Positions 25,732 through 32,268 of a stretch of 64,000 nucleotides of DNA are shown here, piece by piece. Source of the DNA: PFJX01 sp031426815 (GTDB taxonomy: Bacteria > Pseudomonadota > Gammaproteobacteria > Burkholderiales > Thiobacillaceae); NCBI GenBank assembly GCA_031426815.1, contig JASJPG010000054.1, positions 1-64,000 of the forward strand, in the 5' to 3' direction. Within the stretch, counting starts at the first letter, position 1. The number at the start of each line of letters is the position of its first letter. The translations under genes and the position numbers were made by a program. Under the pieces are notes generated by a model. That model saw only the letters and a program-made list of their open reading frames with translations. It searched no databases and was not told where the DNA came from.

Positions 25732-27020
25732 AGACCGAACCGATGCGCGCGCGCCGAGAAGAAGATGCCGCTCGGCGCTTTGGCCGGGATTTCCGCGATC
25801 TTCTCGAAGTTGCTGGTGGCATGGATCTGGATGCGGTTTTCGTCGCGCACCGAGAGCCAGACATGCTCGCCGCGCGGCGTGAATTCCATGTGCAGCACCG
25901 CTTTGCCGGGCTGCAGGGTGTGCACGATGGCGCGGCTTTCGATGTCGATCACCTGCACCGTGTCGTAGTGCGGGAAGGCGAAGTTGACCCAGAGCCGGCG
26001 GCCGGTCGGCTCGGCCATGACGAACACCGGCTGGCCGGCGACCGGAATCGTGCCGACCTTTTGCCAGGTGGCGATGTCGACCAGCACTACTTCATGCCGG
26101 CCGACGCCGGGGATGAACGCCAGGTTGCCGGCGACCGCCCAGGTTTCCAGGTGCGGCATCTTGTATACGGGGAGTTTCTGTTCGCCTTTGCCGTAATCGG
26201 GCAGGGCGCGTTTGACGCCGCGTTCCGGGTGCCACAGGTCGAGCACGGCGATACCGTCCTCGCCGAACAGGCCGGCCACGTACCAGCGGCCGTCGCCGGT
26301 GACCAGCGCGTCGTAGGGCTCTTTGCCGATGCCGGGGAAACGCGTGACCTTGGGGTTCTTCGGGTCCGCCGACAGGTCGGCCAGCCAGATTTCGCCGGCC
26401 TCGAACAGGCTGAAGGCGAAGCGGTTGCCGCTGCTGTCTTCCAGCCCGACCACCTTGGACAGCGCGCCGGTGACTTCCGAGCGAGCCGGAATCTCGCTGA
26501 TCAGTTCCAGCGTGTCGCTATCGAAGAACTTGACGCCGCCCGGCGTGTAGTTGGCGGCGGCGATGATGCGGCCGTCCTGCGAGATGGCGCCGCCGATGCT
26601 GTTGCCGGACTGGAGCACGCGTTTGACGATGGCACCAGTGAGCAGATCGATCTTGGAGAGGCCGCCGTCGCGGCCGAACACGTAGGCGTAACGTGCGTCG
26701 CGCGAGAACACGGTGGAGGCGTGCGACAAATCGCCCAGGCCTTCGACGCGTTGCAGCGCTGTTTTCTTCGTCGTGTCGAGCAGTTGCACGCTGCCGCTGG
26801 CGCGTTCGATGACCAGGCCGAGATCGCCTGTGCCGCGCAATTCCTGGGCGAGGGTGGGCAGGGCGAGGGTGGGCAGGGCGAAGGCGGCGCAGGCCAGCAG
26901 GAGTAGGTGCGAATTTATTCGCACAATGACTCGCCAAAGTGCAGGCCGGGTAGGGTGCGCCGTGCGCACCGATACACGCGCAATGGTGCGCACGGCGCAC
27001 CCTGCGAAGTTGGCATTCAT
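25728..27020 (-). CDS. nirF: Heme d1 biosynthesis protein NirF
   Basis: A 430-codon d1-propeller protein without a heme c domain. NirF is periplasmic, often lipid-anchored, and acts late in heme d1 synthesis, before NirN. Seen: a hydrophobic leader with a possible lipobox (LLAC), a five-residue duplication LPTLA-LPTLA, and propeller repeats such as SRDARYAYVFGRDGG. ATG 27020 overlaps the nirC stop by four bases and has AGGGA upstream. Its first 32 codons read through the repeats at 26953-27002 and 26907-26924 (GCAVRTIARVSVRTA). GTG 26924 would instead begin MRINSHLLLLAC, an ordinary signal peptide, but lacks a good ribosome site. The function call is secure. Confidence 0.92.
   Translation of the reverse strand: MNANFAGCAVRTIARVSVRTAHPTRPALWRVIVRINSHLLLLACAAFALPTLALPTLAQELRGTGDLGLVIERASGSVQLLDTTKKTALQRVEGLGDLSHASTVFSRDARYAYVFGRDGGLSKIDLLTGAIVKRVLQSGNSIGGAISQDGRIIAAANYTPGGVKFFDSDTLELISEIPARSEVTGALSKVVGLEDSSGNRFAFSLFEAGEIWLADLSADPKNPKVTRFPGIGKEPYDALVTGDGRWYVAGLFGEDGIAVLDLWHPERGVKRALPDYGKGEQKLPVYKMPHLETWAVAGNLAFIPGVGRHEVVLVDIATWQKVGTIPVAGQPVFVMAEPTGRRLWVNFAFPHYDTVQVIDIESRAIVHTLQPGKAVLHMEFTPRGEHVWLSVRDENRIQIHATSNFEKIAEIPAKAPSGIFFSARAHRFGL
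26907..26924. repeat. Short inverted repeat (family C) in the nirF leader
   Basis: GTGCGAAT-TT-ATTCGCAC, 8-bp arms with a 2-nt centre, preceded by GTAG. A near-identical copy lies at 39382-39399 between azoR and the pirin gene. On the coding strand it supplies the alternative GTG start of nirF. Confidence 0.75.
26953..27002. repeat. GC-rich inverted repeat (family B) inside the nirF 5' end
   Basis: Perfect 18-bp arms GGGTGCGCCGTGCGCACC (26953-26970) and GGTGCGCACGGCGCACCC (26985-27002) around a 14-nt loop. It begins a few codons after the nirF ATG and keeps the nirF frame open. Confidence 0.88.
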
Positions 27021-27463
27021 TGCGGAAATCCCTGCAGCAACGCGGCGACGATCCAGCTCGCATCGGCCTCATTCAGGTGCGGCGTCCAGCCCGGCATGGC
27101 GGTGCCGGTGCGGCCGTAAAGAATGGTGGCTTCCAGCGCCTCGGCGGGCTTGCCTTGCAGTGCCGCTGCGGTGAGCGGCGAGCCGAGGCCGCCGGTGAGA
27201 TGGAGGCCGTGGCAGAAGCCGCATTCCTGCCGCACGAAGCGGGTCAGTTCAAGCTGACGCGCGGCGCTGGGGGCGGTACTGGCAACTTCGGCCACTTCGG
27301 CCTGCGCCGGATTGGCCAGCGCGGTCAGCGCCAGCATGGCGACGGCGAAACTGGCGATGAAGCCCAGGCCGAGCAGGATCGTCAGGATCGGACGCGGGTG
27401 GATTTCGGCATCGGCCTGGGCTTTGCCGGTCGAACTGCAGGTGCAACTGGAATGCCTGTGCAT
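27017..27463 (-). CDS. nirC: NirC-like c-type cytochrome
   Basis: A 148-residue monoheme cytochrome with an uncleaved or late-cleaved N-terminal helix (about 26-50, ending NPAQA) and heme site CGFCH (Cys81, Cys84, His85); the likely axial Met lies in TAMPGW. NirC-type cytochromes donate electrons to NirS or serve heme d1 maturation. The N-terminal region is long, with a His/Cys-rich start MHRHSSCTCSS. I use ATG 27463 because AGAGGAAG lies six bases upstream. The gap to nirS is 85 bp, and nirF overlaps its stop. Confidence 0.88.
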   Translation of the reverse strand: MHRHSSCTCSSTGKAQADAEIHPRPILTILLGLGFIASFAVAMLALTALANPAQAEVAEVASTAPSAARQLELTRFVRQECGFCHGLHLTGGLGSPLTAAALQGKPAEALEATILYGRTGTAMPGWTPHLNEADASWIVAALLQGFPQ

Positions 27464-27548
27464 GTCGGTCTTCCTCTCGGTTTTGCGCGCCGACCTGAAC
27501 AGGGCGGCGCGCAAAACCGCCCGACCGGAGTCGGGCGGAGGGTTGCGC

Positions 27549-29270
27549 TCAATACACGTCGTGCTGGGTGTTGTAGACGTTGAACTTGCCGGTCGGCGTG
27601 ATCAGGCGCGGGTCCTTGATCACGGCTTTCAGCTTGCGCGTCTTGTCATCCATGACGACGATGGCCGACTGCTTGTTCTTCGGGTTCCACAGCGAGAACC
27701 ACACCTCGTCGCCGGCCTTGTTGTACTCGGGGTGGGTGATGCGCATCGGGCCGTCGCCGATTTCGGCAAGTTTGGCGACGTTCACCACTTGTGCCGGTTT
27801 TTCCAGGTTCTTCAGGTCGAAGATGGAAACCGACTGGTTCTCCTCCGAGTTGGGCGACAGAGCGGCATCCACCCACAGGTTCTTCGACTTCGGATGCGTC
27901 TTGATGAACAACGAGCCGTTGCCGTGGTTCTTCAGGGTGCGCACCACTTTCCAGGCGTATTGCTTGTGCTTGGCCGGGTCGGTGCCGATCACCGCGACGG
28001 TGTCGTCGCCGAGGTGGCCGGTGGCCCAGACCGGACCGTACTTCACGTCGTTCCAGTTGGCGCCGCGACCCGGGTGCGGCTTGGTGCCGACCTTGACGTT
28101 GGCGGCCAGCTTGCCGGCCTTGGTATCGACCACCGACACGGTGTTGCGCATGTTGGCGGCGACCAGGAAGTAGCGTTTCGAAGAATCCCAACCGCCGTCA
28201 TGCAGGAAGCGCTCGGCTTCGATTTCGGTGGTCTTCAGGTTCTTGATGTCGCTGTAGTCGACCAGCAGAATCTTGCCGGTTTCCTTCACGTTGACGACGA
28301 ACTCCGGCTTGATCAACGACGAGACGATGGAAGCGACGCGCGGTTCCGGGTGGTATTCCATTTCGTCGTAGGTGTAGCCGCGCGTGGACATGATCTTCAG
28401 TGGCTTCAGCGTCGGGCCGTCCATCAGTACATAGGCGGGCGGCCAGTAGGAACCGGCGATGGCGAGCTTGTCTTCGTAGCCCTTGAACTTGGAGGTATCG
28501 ATGGAACGGGCGTCGGAACCGGTGCGGATGCTGGCCACGGTCTGCGGCGTTTCCATCCACAGATCGATCAGGTTGATCAGGCCGTCGCGTCCGGTGGTGT
28601 AGAGATAGCGACCGGAACTGGACATGCGCGAGATGTGTACCGCGAAGCCGGTCTTGATCACCTGCACGATCTTCTTGCTGTTGCCATCGATCAGTGCGAT
28701 CTCGCCGGTGTCGCGTAGCGTCACCGAGAACAGGTTGGGCAGATCCAGCTTGTTCATCTGCTTCTTCGGCCGCTGATCTTCCGGCACCAGCAGCTTCCAG
28801 CTCGCCTTCATTTCCTTCATGCCCCATTCCGGCGGCGTCGGTGCGGGATGCTGGATGTAGCGCGCCATCATGTCGATTTCCTTCTCCGACAGTTCGTTCG
28901 ACGTGCCGAAGTTGGGCATGCCGCCGGGCGTGCCGTAACCGACGAAGACTTTCAGCGTTTCGGTGCCCAGTTTCTGCATGTCGCCCGGCAGCAGGGCCTT
29001 GCCGGTGGCGCCCTTGCGCAGCACGCCGTGACAGCCGGCGCAGCGGTCGAAGTAGATCTGGCGGCCCTGGTCGAATTCCGCTTTGAGCATCGCCGGCGCG
29101 GCCGGGTCGGAGGATTGATACATGTCCGCCGTGTTCAGCGATGAGCCGCCGCCGGCCAGATAACGCGCATCCGGTGCGCCTTGATGGTCTTTCGGCGCGT
29201 CCGCTGCCCAGACCAGGGAAACCGCCAACGGCAATGCCGCCATCATCAAACCGCTGATTACCTTCTTCAT
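27549..29270 (-). CDS. nirS: Cytochrome cd1 nitrite reductase NirS
   Basis: A 573-residue periplasmic enzyme reducing nitrite to nitric oxide. Seen: signal peptide ending SLVWA at residue 22; heme c site at Cys77, Cys80 and His81 (CAGCH); and an eight-bladed d1 propeller with SGRYLYTTGRDG and EVWFSLWN. Length is close to the ~570 residues of known NirS. ATG 29270 has GGAGG eight bases before it; more upstream in-frame codons fall inside the promoter. It is the first gene of the leftward nir operon, behind a perfect DNR/FNR box at 29353-29366. Confidence 0.97.
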   Translation of the reverse strand: MKKVISGLMMAALPLAVSLVWAADAPKDHQGAPDARYLAGGGSSLNTADMYQSSDPAAPAMLKAEFDQGRQIYFDRCAGCHGVLRKGATGKALLPGDMQKLGTETLKVFVGYGTPGGMPNFGTSNELSEKEIDMMARYIQHPAPTPPEWGMKEMKASWKLLVPEDQRPKKQMNKLDLPNLFSVTLRDTGEIALIDGNSKKIVQVIKTGFAVHISRMSSSGRYLYTTGRDGLINLIDLWMETPQTVASIRTGSDARSIDTSKFKGYEDKLAIAGSYWPPAYVLMDGPTLKPLKIMSTRGYTYDEMEYHPEPRVASIVSSLIKPEFVVNVKETGKILLVDYSDIKNLKTTEIEAERFLHDGGWDSSKRYFLVAANMRNTVSVVDTKAGKLAANVKVGTKPHPGRGANWNDVKYGPVWATGHLGDDTVAVIGTDPAKHKQYAWKVVRTLKNHGNGSLFIKTHPKSKNLWVDAALSPNSEENQSVSIFDLKNLEKPAQVVNVAKLAEIGDGPMRITHPEYNKAGDEVWFSLWNPKNKQSAIVVMDDKTRKLKAVIKDPRLITPTGKFNVYNTQHDVY

Positions 29271-29352
29271 CAAATAGCCCTCCGGAAACACGTGGTTGAA
29301 AAACCTGATTTGCGTGGGGGGCAAAGATGCGCCCCTACTTCCGGTGTGGGCC

Positions 29353-29366
29353 TTGATGTTTATCAA
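29353..29366. promoter_or_regulatory. FNR/DNR-type box upstream of nirS
   Basis: TTGAT-GTTT-ATCAA, a perfect match to the FNR/DNR consensus TTGAT-N4-ATCAA, 83 bases upstream of the nirS start codon. The likely activator is the Dnr-like protein encoded at 40320-41009, or an FNR elsewhere in the genome. Confidence 0.85.
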
Positions 29367-29393
29367 CGGGGTTTTGCTTATTGACAGCGTGAG

Positions 29394-29407
29394 TTGATCA
29401 ATGTCAA
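29394..29407. promoter_or_regulatory. FNR/DNR-type box upstream of the 29467 gene and norCB
   Basis: TTGAT-CAAT-GTCAA, one mismatch to the consensus and almost identical to the box before napD (TTGATCATTGTCAA). Its right end is 59 bases before ATG 29467, so it probably drives the small membrane gene and norCB, away from nirS. Confidence 0.75.
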
Positions 29408-29466
29408 ACGCTTTGGTCGGGTATGTCGCCACCATCGCCGCAACCTTAAAACCCGAGGAGAGCGCG

Positions 29467-29796
29467 ATGCTCGAACCCGTCAAACTGGCCAATTTCTTCA
29501 TCGTATTTTTCAGCGCCGCCTCGGTGATTCTGTTCGGCGCTTCCTATGCCCTGCTGTTCGCCTGGTCCCGCGTCAAGTCGCGTCCCCGCCTGATGATGCT
29601 GGCTTACGCCGCCTATGCCGGCCTGGTTTTTTCCGTGATCACGCTGGCCCTGGCCGCCAACCTGTTCAACAACACTTTCTGGAGCGTCATCGTCTTCCTC
29701 ATGCTGGCCGGCTACCTGCTGGCGCCGCATGCCATCTGGAATCTGTGCGTCGGGACGCATGCCGATGCGCACGAGGATGAAGTCGCTCACATCTAG
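29467..29796 (+). CDS. Three-helix membrane protein of unknown function, between nirS and norC
   Basis: A 109-residue protein beginning MLEPVKLANFF with three predicted membrane helices (about 8-30, 44-66 and 70-92) and an acidic/His tail HADAHEDEVAHI. GAGGAG lies six to seven bases before ATG 29467; an upstream in-frame ATG at 29401 falls within the DNR box and is unlikely. It starts the rightward norCB transcription unit, 36 bp before norC, so it should be induced with NO reductase. I do not recognise the family with confidence. It could be a Nor assembly or NO-tolerance factor, but nothing in the sequence proves that. Confidence 0.8.
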   Translation: MLEPVKLANFFIVFFSAASVILFGASYALLFAWSRVKSRPRLMMLAYAAYAGLVFSVITLALAANLFNNTFWSVIVFLMLAGYLLAPHAIWNLCVGTHADAHEDEVAHI

Positions 29797-29832
29797 GTTT
29801 TTCAACAGCGGTAGGCAACAGGAGGCATGACC

Positions 29833-30510
29833 ATGGCAGAGACGCAAACTCAGGCGTTATGGTGGGCATCCGAAACCTTTTGGCGAAAGATGGCCATCTG
29901 GGTTACGGCAGGCTCGTTCGTAGTGTTGATATTTCTGACTTTCGATACGGTGAAGCAGATCACAGCGGGCGGTAAGCGTGTTCCGGCGTATTCGGCAATC
30001 AATCACCGCATCGACTACGTGTTCGACGAGCAGCGCAATTTTCAGGTGCCGGTCATTGGCGTCGAGGAGCCCTTGTTCGGCAAGAAATTGACCGAAGCGG
30101 AAGCCGAAGCGCTGGTCAGCCACGGCAAGCTGACCACTCAGGCGAAAAATTGCATGAGCTGCCATACCTTGTTGGGCAACGGTTCGTACTACGCGCCGGA
30201 TCTCACCAAGGCCTGGCTGGACCCGGCCTGGGGCTCGAAGGAAGCCCGCGAGCAAGCGATGGTGGATTTCCTGATGCACCCTGAAGTTGCTGCGCATAAC
30301 TCGCTCGGCCGCAAGATGCCCAATCTCGGCATCACCGAAGCGGAAGCGCGTGCCACCGTGGCCTTCCTGAAGTGGATGTCGTCGATCGACACCAACGGCT
30401 TCCCGGCCAACTTCAAGCCGATCGATCAATCCGACGCCGCACCCGCAGCGGAAGCCGCTCCCGCCGCTGCGCCTGCGCCCGCAGTCGAGCCCGCCCCGGC
30501 CCAACCATAA
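29833..30510 (+). CDS. norC: Nitric oxide reductase cytochrome c subunit NorC
   Basis: A 225-residue membrane-anchored monoheme cytochrome that passes electrons to NorB for reduction of NO to N2O. Seen: one N-terminal helix (about 20-38), heme site Cys107, Cys110, His111 (CMSCH) and an axial Met candidate in GRKMPNLG. It is longer than many NorC proteins (~150) because of a Pro/Ala-rich tail of about 28 residues (starting AAPAAEAAP). ATG 29833 is chosen because GGAGG lies seven bases upstream; ATG 29827 is almost on top of that site. norB follows after 11 bp. Confidence 0.94.
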   Translation: MAETQTQALWWASETFWRKMAIWVTAGSFVVLIFLTFDTVKQITAGGKRVPAYSAINHRIDYVFDEQRNFQVPVIGVEEPLFGKKLTEAEAEALVSHGKLTTQAKNCMSCHTLLGNGSYYAPDLTKAWLDPAWGSKEAREQAMVDFLMHPEVAAHNSLGRKMPNLGITEAEARATVAFLKWMSSIDTNGFPANFKPIDQSDAAPAAEAAPAAAPAPAVEPAPAQP

Positions 30511-30521
30511 GGAGAGTGAAC

Positions 30522-31973
30522 ATGGCAGCTATAGGCATTCCCACTGGCGCCACCATGAACGGTGGCCAGAAACTGGCGATGAAGTATTTCACCGTCGCCA
30601 TCGCGCTGTTCGGCGCACAAGTCCTGTTCGGCCTGCTGGCCGGACTGCAATACCTGAATCCGGATTTCCTGTTCGGCATTCTGGATTTCTCGGTCAATCG
30701 CATGCTGCACGTGAATGCGATGGTGGTCTGGCTGTTGTTCGGCTTCATCGGTTCGGTGTACTGGTTACTGGAGGATGAGTCCGGTGTGCCGCTGGTCGGA
30801 TTGGGATTGGCCAATCTGATCTTCTGGGTATTTACGCTGGCCGTGGTCGTCGTCGTCGTCGTGTATCTGCTGATCCAGGTCGGTCCCGGCGAGCAGAGCT
30901 CGATCTGGCTGATCAACGAGGGCCGCGAGTACATCGAAGCGCCGCGCTGGGCCGACATCGGCATCGTGGTCTGCGTGCTGGTGTTCTTCTACAACGTCGC
31001 CTTCACCTTCATGAAGGGCAAGTTCACCCATATCGGCGGCGTGCTGGTCATGGACCTGGTCGCACTGGCCGGTATTTATCTGGCCGGCATGTACTACACC
31101 CCGAACATCTCCATGGACCAACACTGGTGGTGGTGGGTGATCCACCTGTGGGTTGAAGCGACCTGGGAAGTGCTGGTCGGCTGTCTGATGGCTTACGGCC
31201 TGATCAAGACCATGGGCGTGCGCCGCAAGATCGTGGAAACCTGGCTGTACATCGAAGTCGCGCTGATGTTCGGTTCCGGCATCCTCGGCCTCGGTCACCA
31301 CTACTTCTGGATCGGTACGCCGGAATACTGGTTCACCATCGGCGGCTTCTTCTCTGCGCTGGAACCGATTCCGCTGGTCGCCATGGTCGTGCACGCCGTG
31401 TTCGACGCCGGTCACCACAAGCTGAAGAGCACCAACAACCCGGCCCTGGCCTGGATCATCGCGCAAGCGTTCGGCAACTTCTTCGGCGCCGGCGTCTGGG
31501 GCTTCATGCACACGTTGCCGCAGATCAACCTGTACACGCACGGCACGCAATGGACCGCCTCGCACGGCCACCTGGCCTTCTTCGGCGCCTACGCCACGAT
31601 GGTCATCGCTTTCCTGTACATCGCCCTGCAGAAATGGCGCGGCAATGTGTACATGGGCGGCAACCTGGTCGGCGCCTGGAAGTGGAAATGGGCGATCTTC
31701 CTGCTCCACGCCGGCATGATCATGATGGTCATGGCGCTGCTGATCGCCGGCTACGAGCAATCGCAGATCGAGCGTGCCATCGAGGGTTCGACCTGGATGG
31801 GCTACTTCGCCGGCCAGTCGCACCGCTGGTTCATGCAAGGCATGTTCTGGCGTCAGATCGGCGGCTGGGTGTTTACCGCCGGCTTCGTGCTGCTCGCCTG
31901 GGACTTGATCACCATCGGCAAGCGTGAAACCCGCCCCGCCTCGGTCCTGGTGCCGGAAGCCTCGGCAGCCTGA
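30522..31973 (+). CDS. norB: Nitric oxide reductase large subunit NorB
   Basis: A 483-residue integral membrane subunit with about twelve helices that reduces two NO to N2O at a heme b3/FeB centre. Ligand histidines are in recognisable positions: RMLHVNAMVVW, HHYFWIG, HAVFDAGHHK and ASHGHLAFFGAY; the glutamate-bearing segment HLWVEATWEVLVG near FeB is present. ATG 30522 has AAGGAG upstream. Because norC is adjacent, this is the cytochrome c-dependent cNOR type. norQ and norD, usual partners, do not follow; a terminator lies 35 bp downstream. Confidence 0.97.
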   Translation: MAAIGIPTGATMNGGQKLAMKYFTVAIALFGAQVLFGLLAGLQYLNPDFLFGILDFSVNRMLHVNAMVVWLLFGFIGSVYWLLEDESGVPLVGLGLANLIFWVFTLAVVVVVVVYLLIQVGPGEQSSIWLINEGREYIEAPRWADIGIVVCVLVFFYNVAFTFMKGKFTHIGGVLVMDLVALAGIYLAGMYYTPNISMDQHWWWWVIHLWVEATWEVLVGCLMAYGLIKTMGVRRKIVETWLYIEVALMFGSGILGLGHHYFWIGTPEYWFTIGGFFSALEPIPLVAMVVHAVFDAGHHKLKSTNNPALAWIIAQAFGNFFGAGVWGFMHTLPQINLYTHGTQWTASHGHLAFFGAYATMVIAFLYIALQKWRGNVYMGGNLVGAWKWKWAIFLLHAGMIMMVMALLIAGYEQSQIERAIEGSTWMGYFAGQSHRWFMQGMFWRQIGGWVFTAGFVLLAWDLITIGKRETRPASVLVPEASAA

Positions 31974-32007
31974 TGTAAGGTTTCTCCTCCTCGCTCCTGA
32001 GCGATTT

Positions 32008-32038
32008 GCCCGCCGGTTCGCCGGTGGGCATTTTTTTT
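32008..32038 (+). terminator. Rho-independent terminator after norB
   Basis: Stem GCCCGCCGG / CCGGTGGGC with a TTCG loop (one G-T pair) followed by A and eight T residues. It ends the 29467-norCB transcript. Confidence 0.85.
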
Positions 32039-32263
32039 GGGTTCATGTAGCAGCGCCTTCCAAGGCGCGATCGTCGCGGGCGACAAAAGCATCGCGCCTT
32101 GGAAGGCGCTCCTACGGGGGGTATAGGGTTGCGGGCATGGGAGCGCGGGCGTCTCGCTCGCCGGTTCGCCGGTGGGCATTTTTTGGGGTTCATGTAGGAG
32201 CGCCTTCCAAGGCGCGATCGTCGTGGGCGACAAAAGCATCGCGCCTTGGAAGGCGCTCCTACG
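32013..32263. repeat. Tandem 148-bp-period duplication carrying terminator and REP pair (family D)
   Basis: The block 32013-32115 is repeated at 32161-32263 with few changes. Each copy holds part of the terminator hairpin (CCGGTTCGCCGGTGGGCA plus T-tract) and an inverted pair AGCGCCTTCCAAGGCGCGAT / ATCGCGCCTTGGAAGGCGCT. The spacer includes a family E-like piece (GCGGGCGTCTCGCTCGCC). Single family D copies occur near 55924 and at 58218-58277. The block fills the 295-bp gap between norB and the next gene; no coding sequence was seen in it. Confidence 0.85.
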
Positions 32264-32268
32264 CATGG

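Noticed and set aside
29401..29466. Upstream ATG 29401 as the start of the three-helix protein
   Set aside because: It lies inside the DNR box and lacks a ribosome site, whereas ATG 29467 has GAGGAG at good spacing.
30423..30510. The Pro/Ala-rich NorC tail as a frameshift artefact
   Set aside because: The frame continues cleanly to a stop followed by the norB ribosome site, and such tails occur in other membrane cytochromes.
32013..32263. Repeats behind norB as a CRISPR array
   Set aside because: Only two copies, each internally palindromic and about 103 bp long, with no cas genes nearby.
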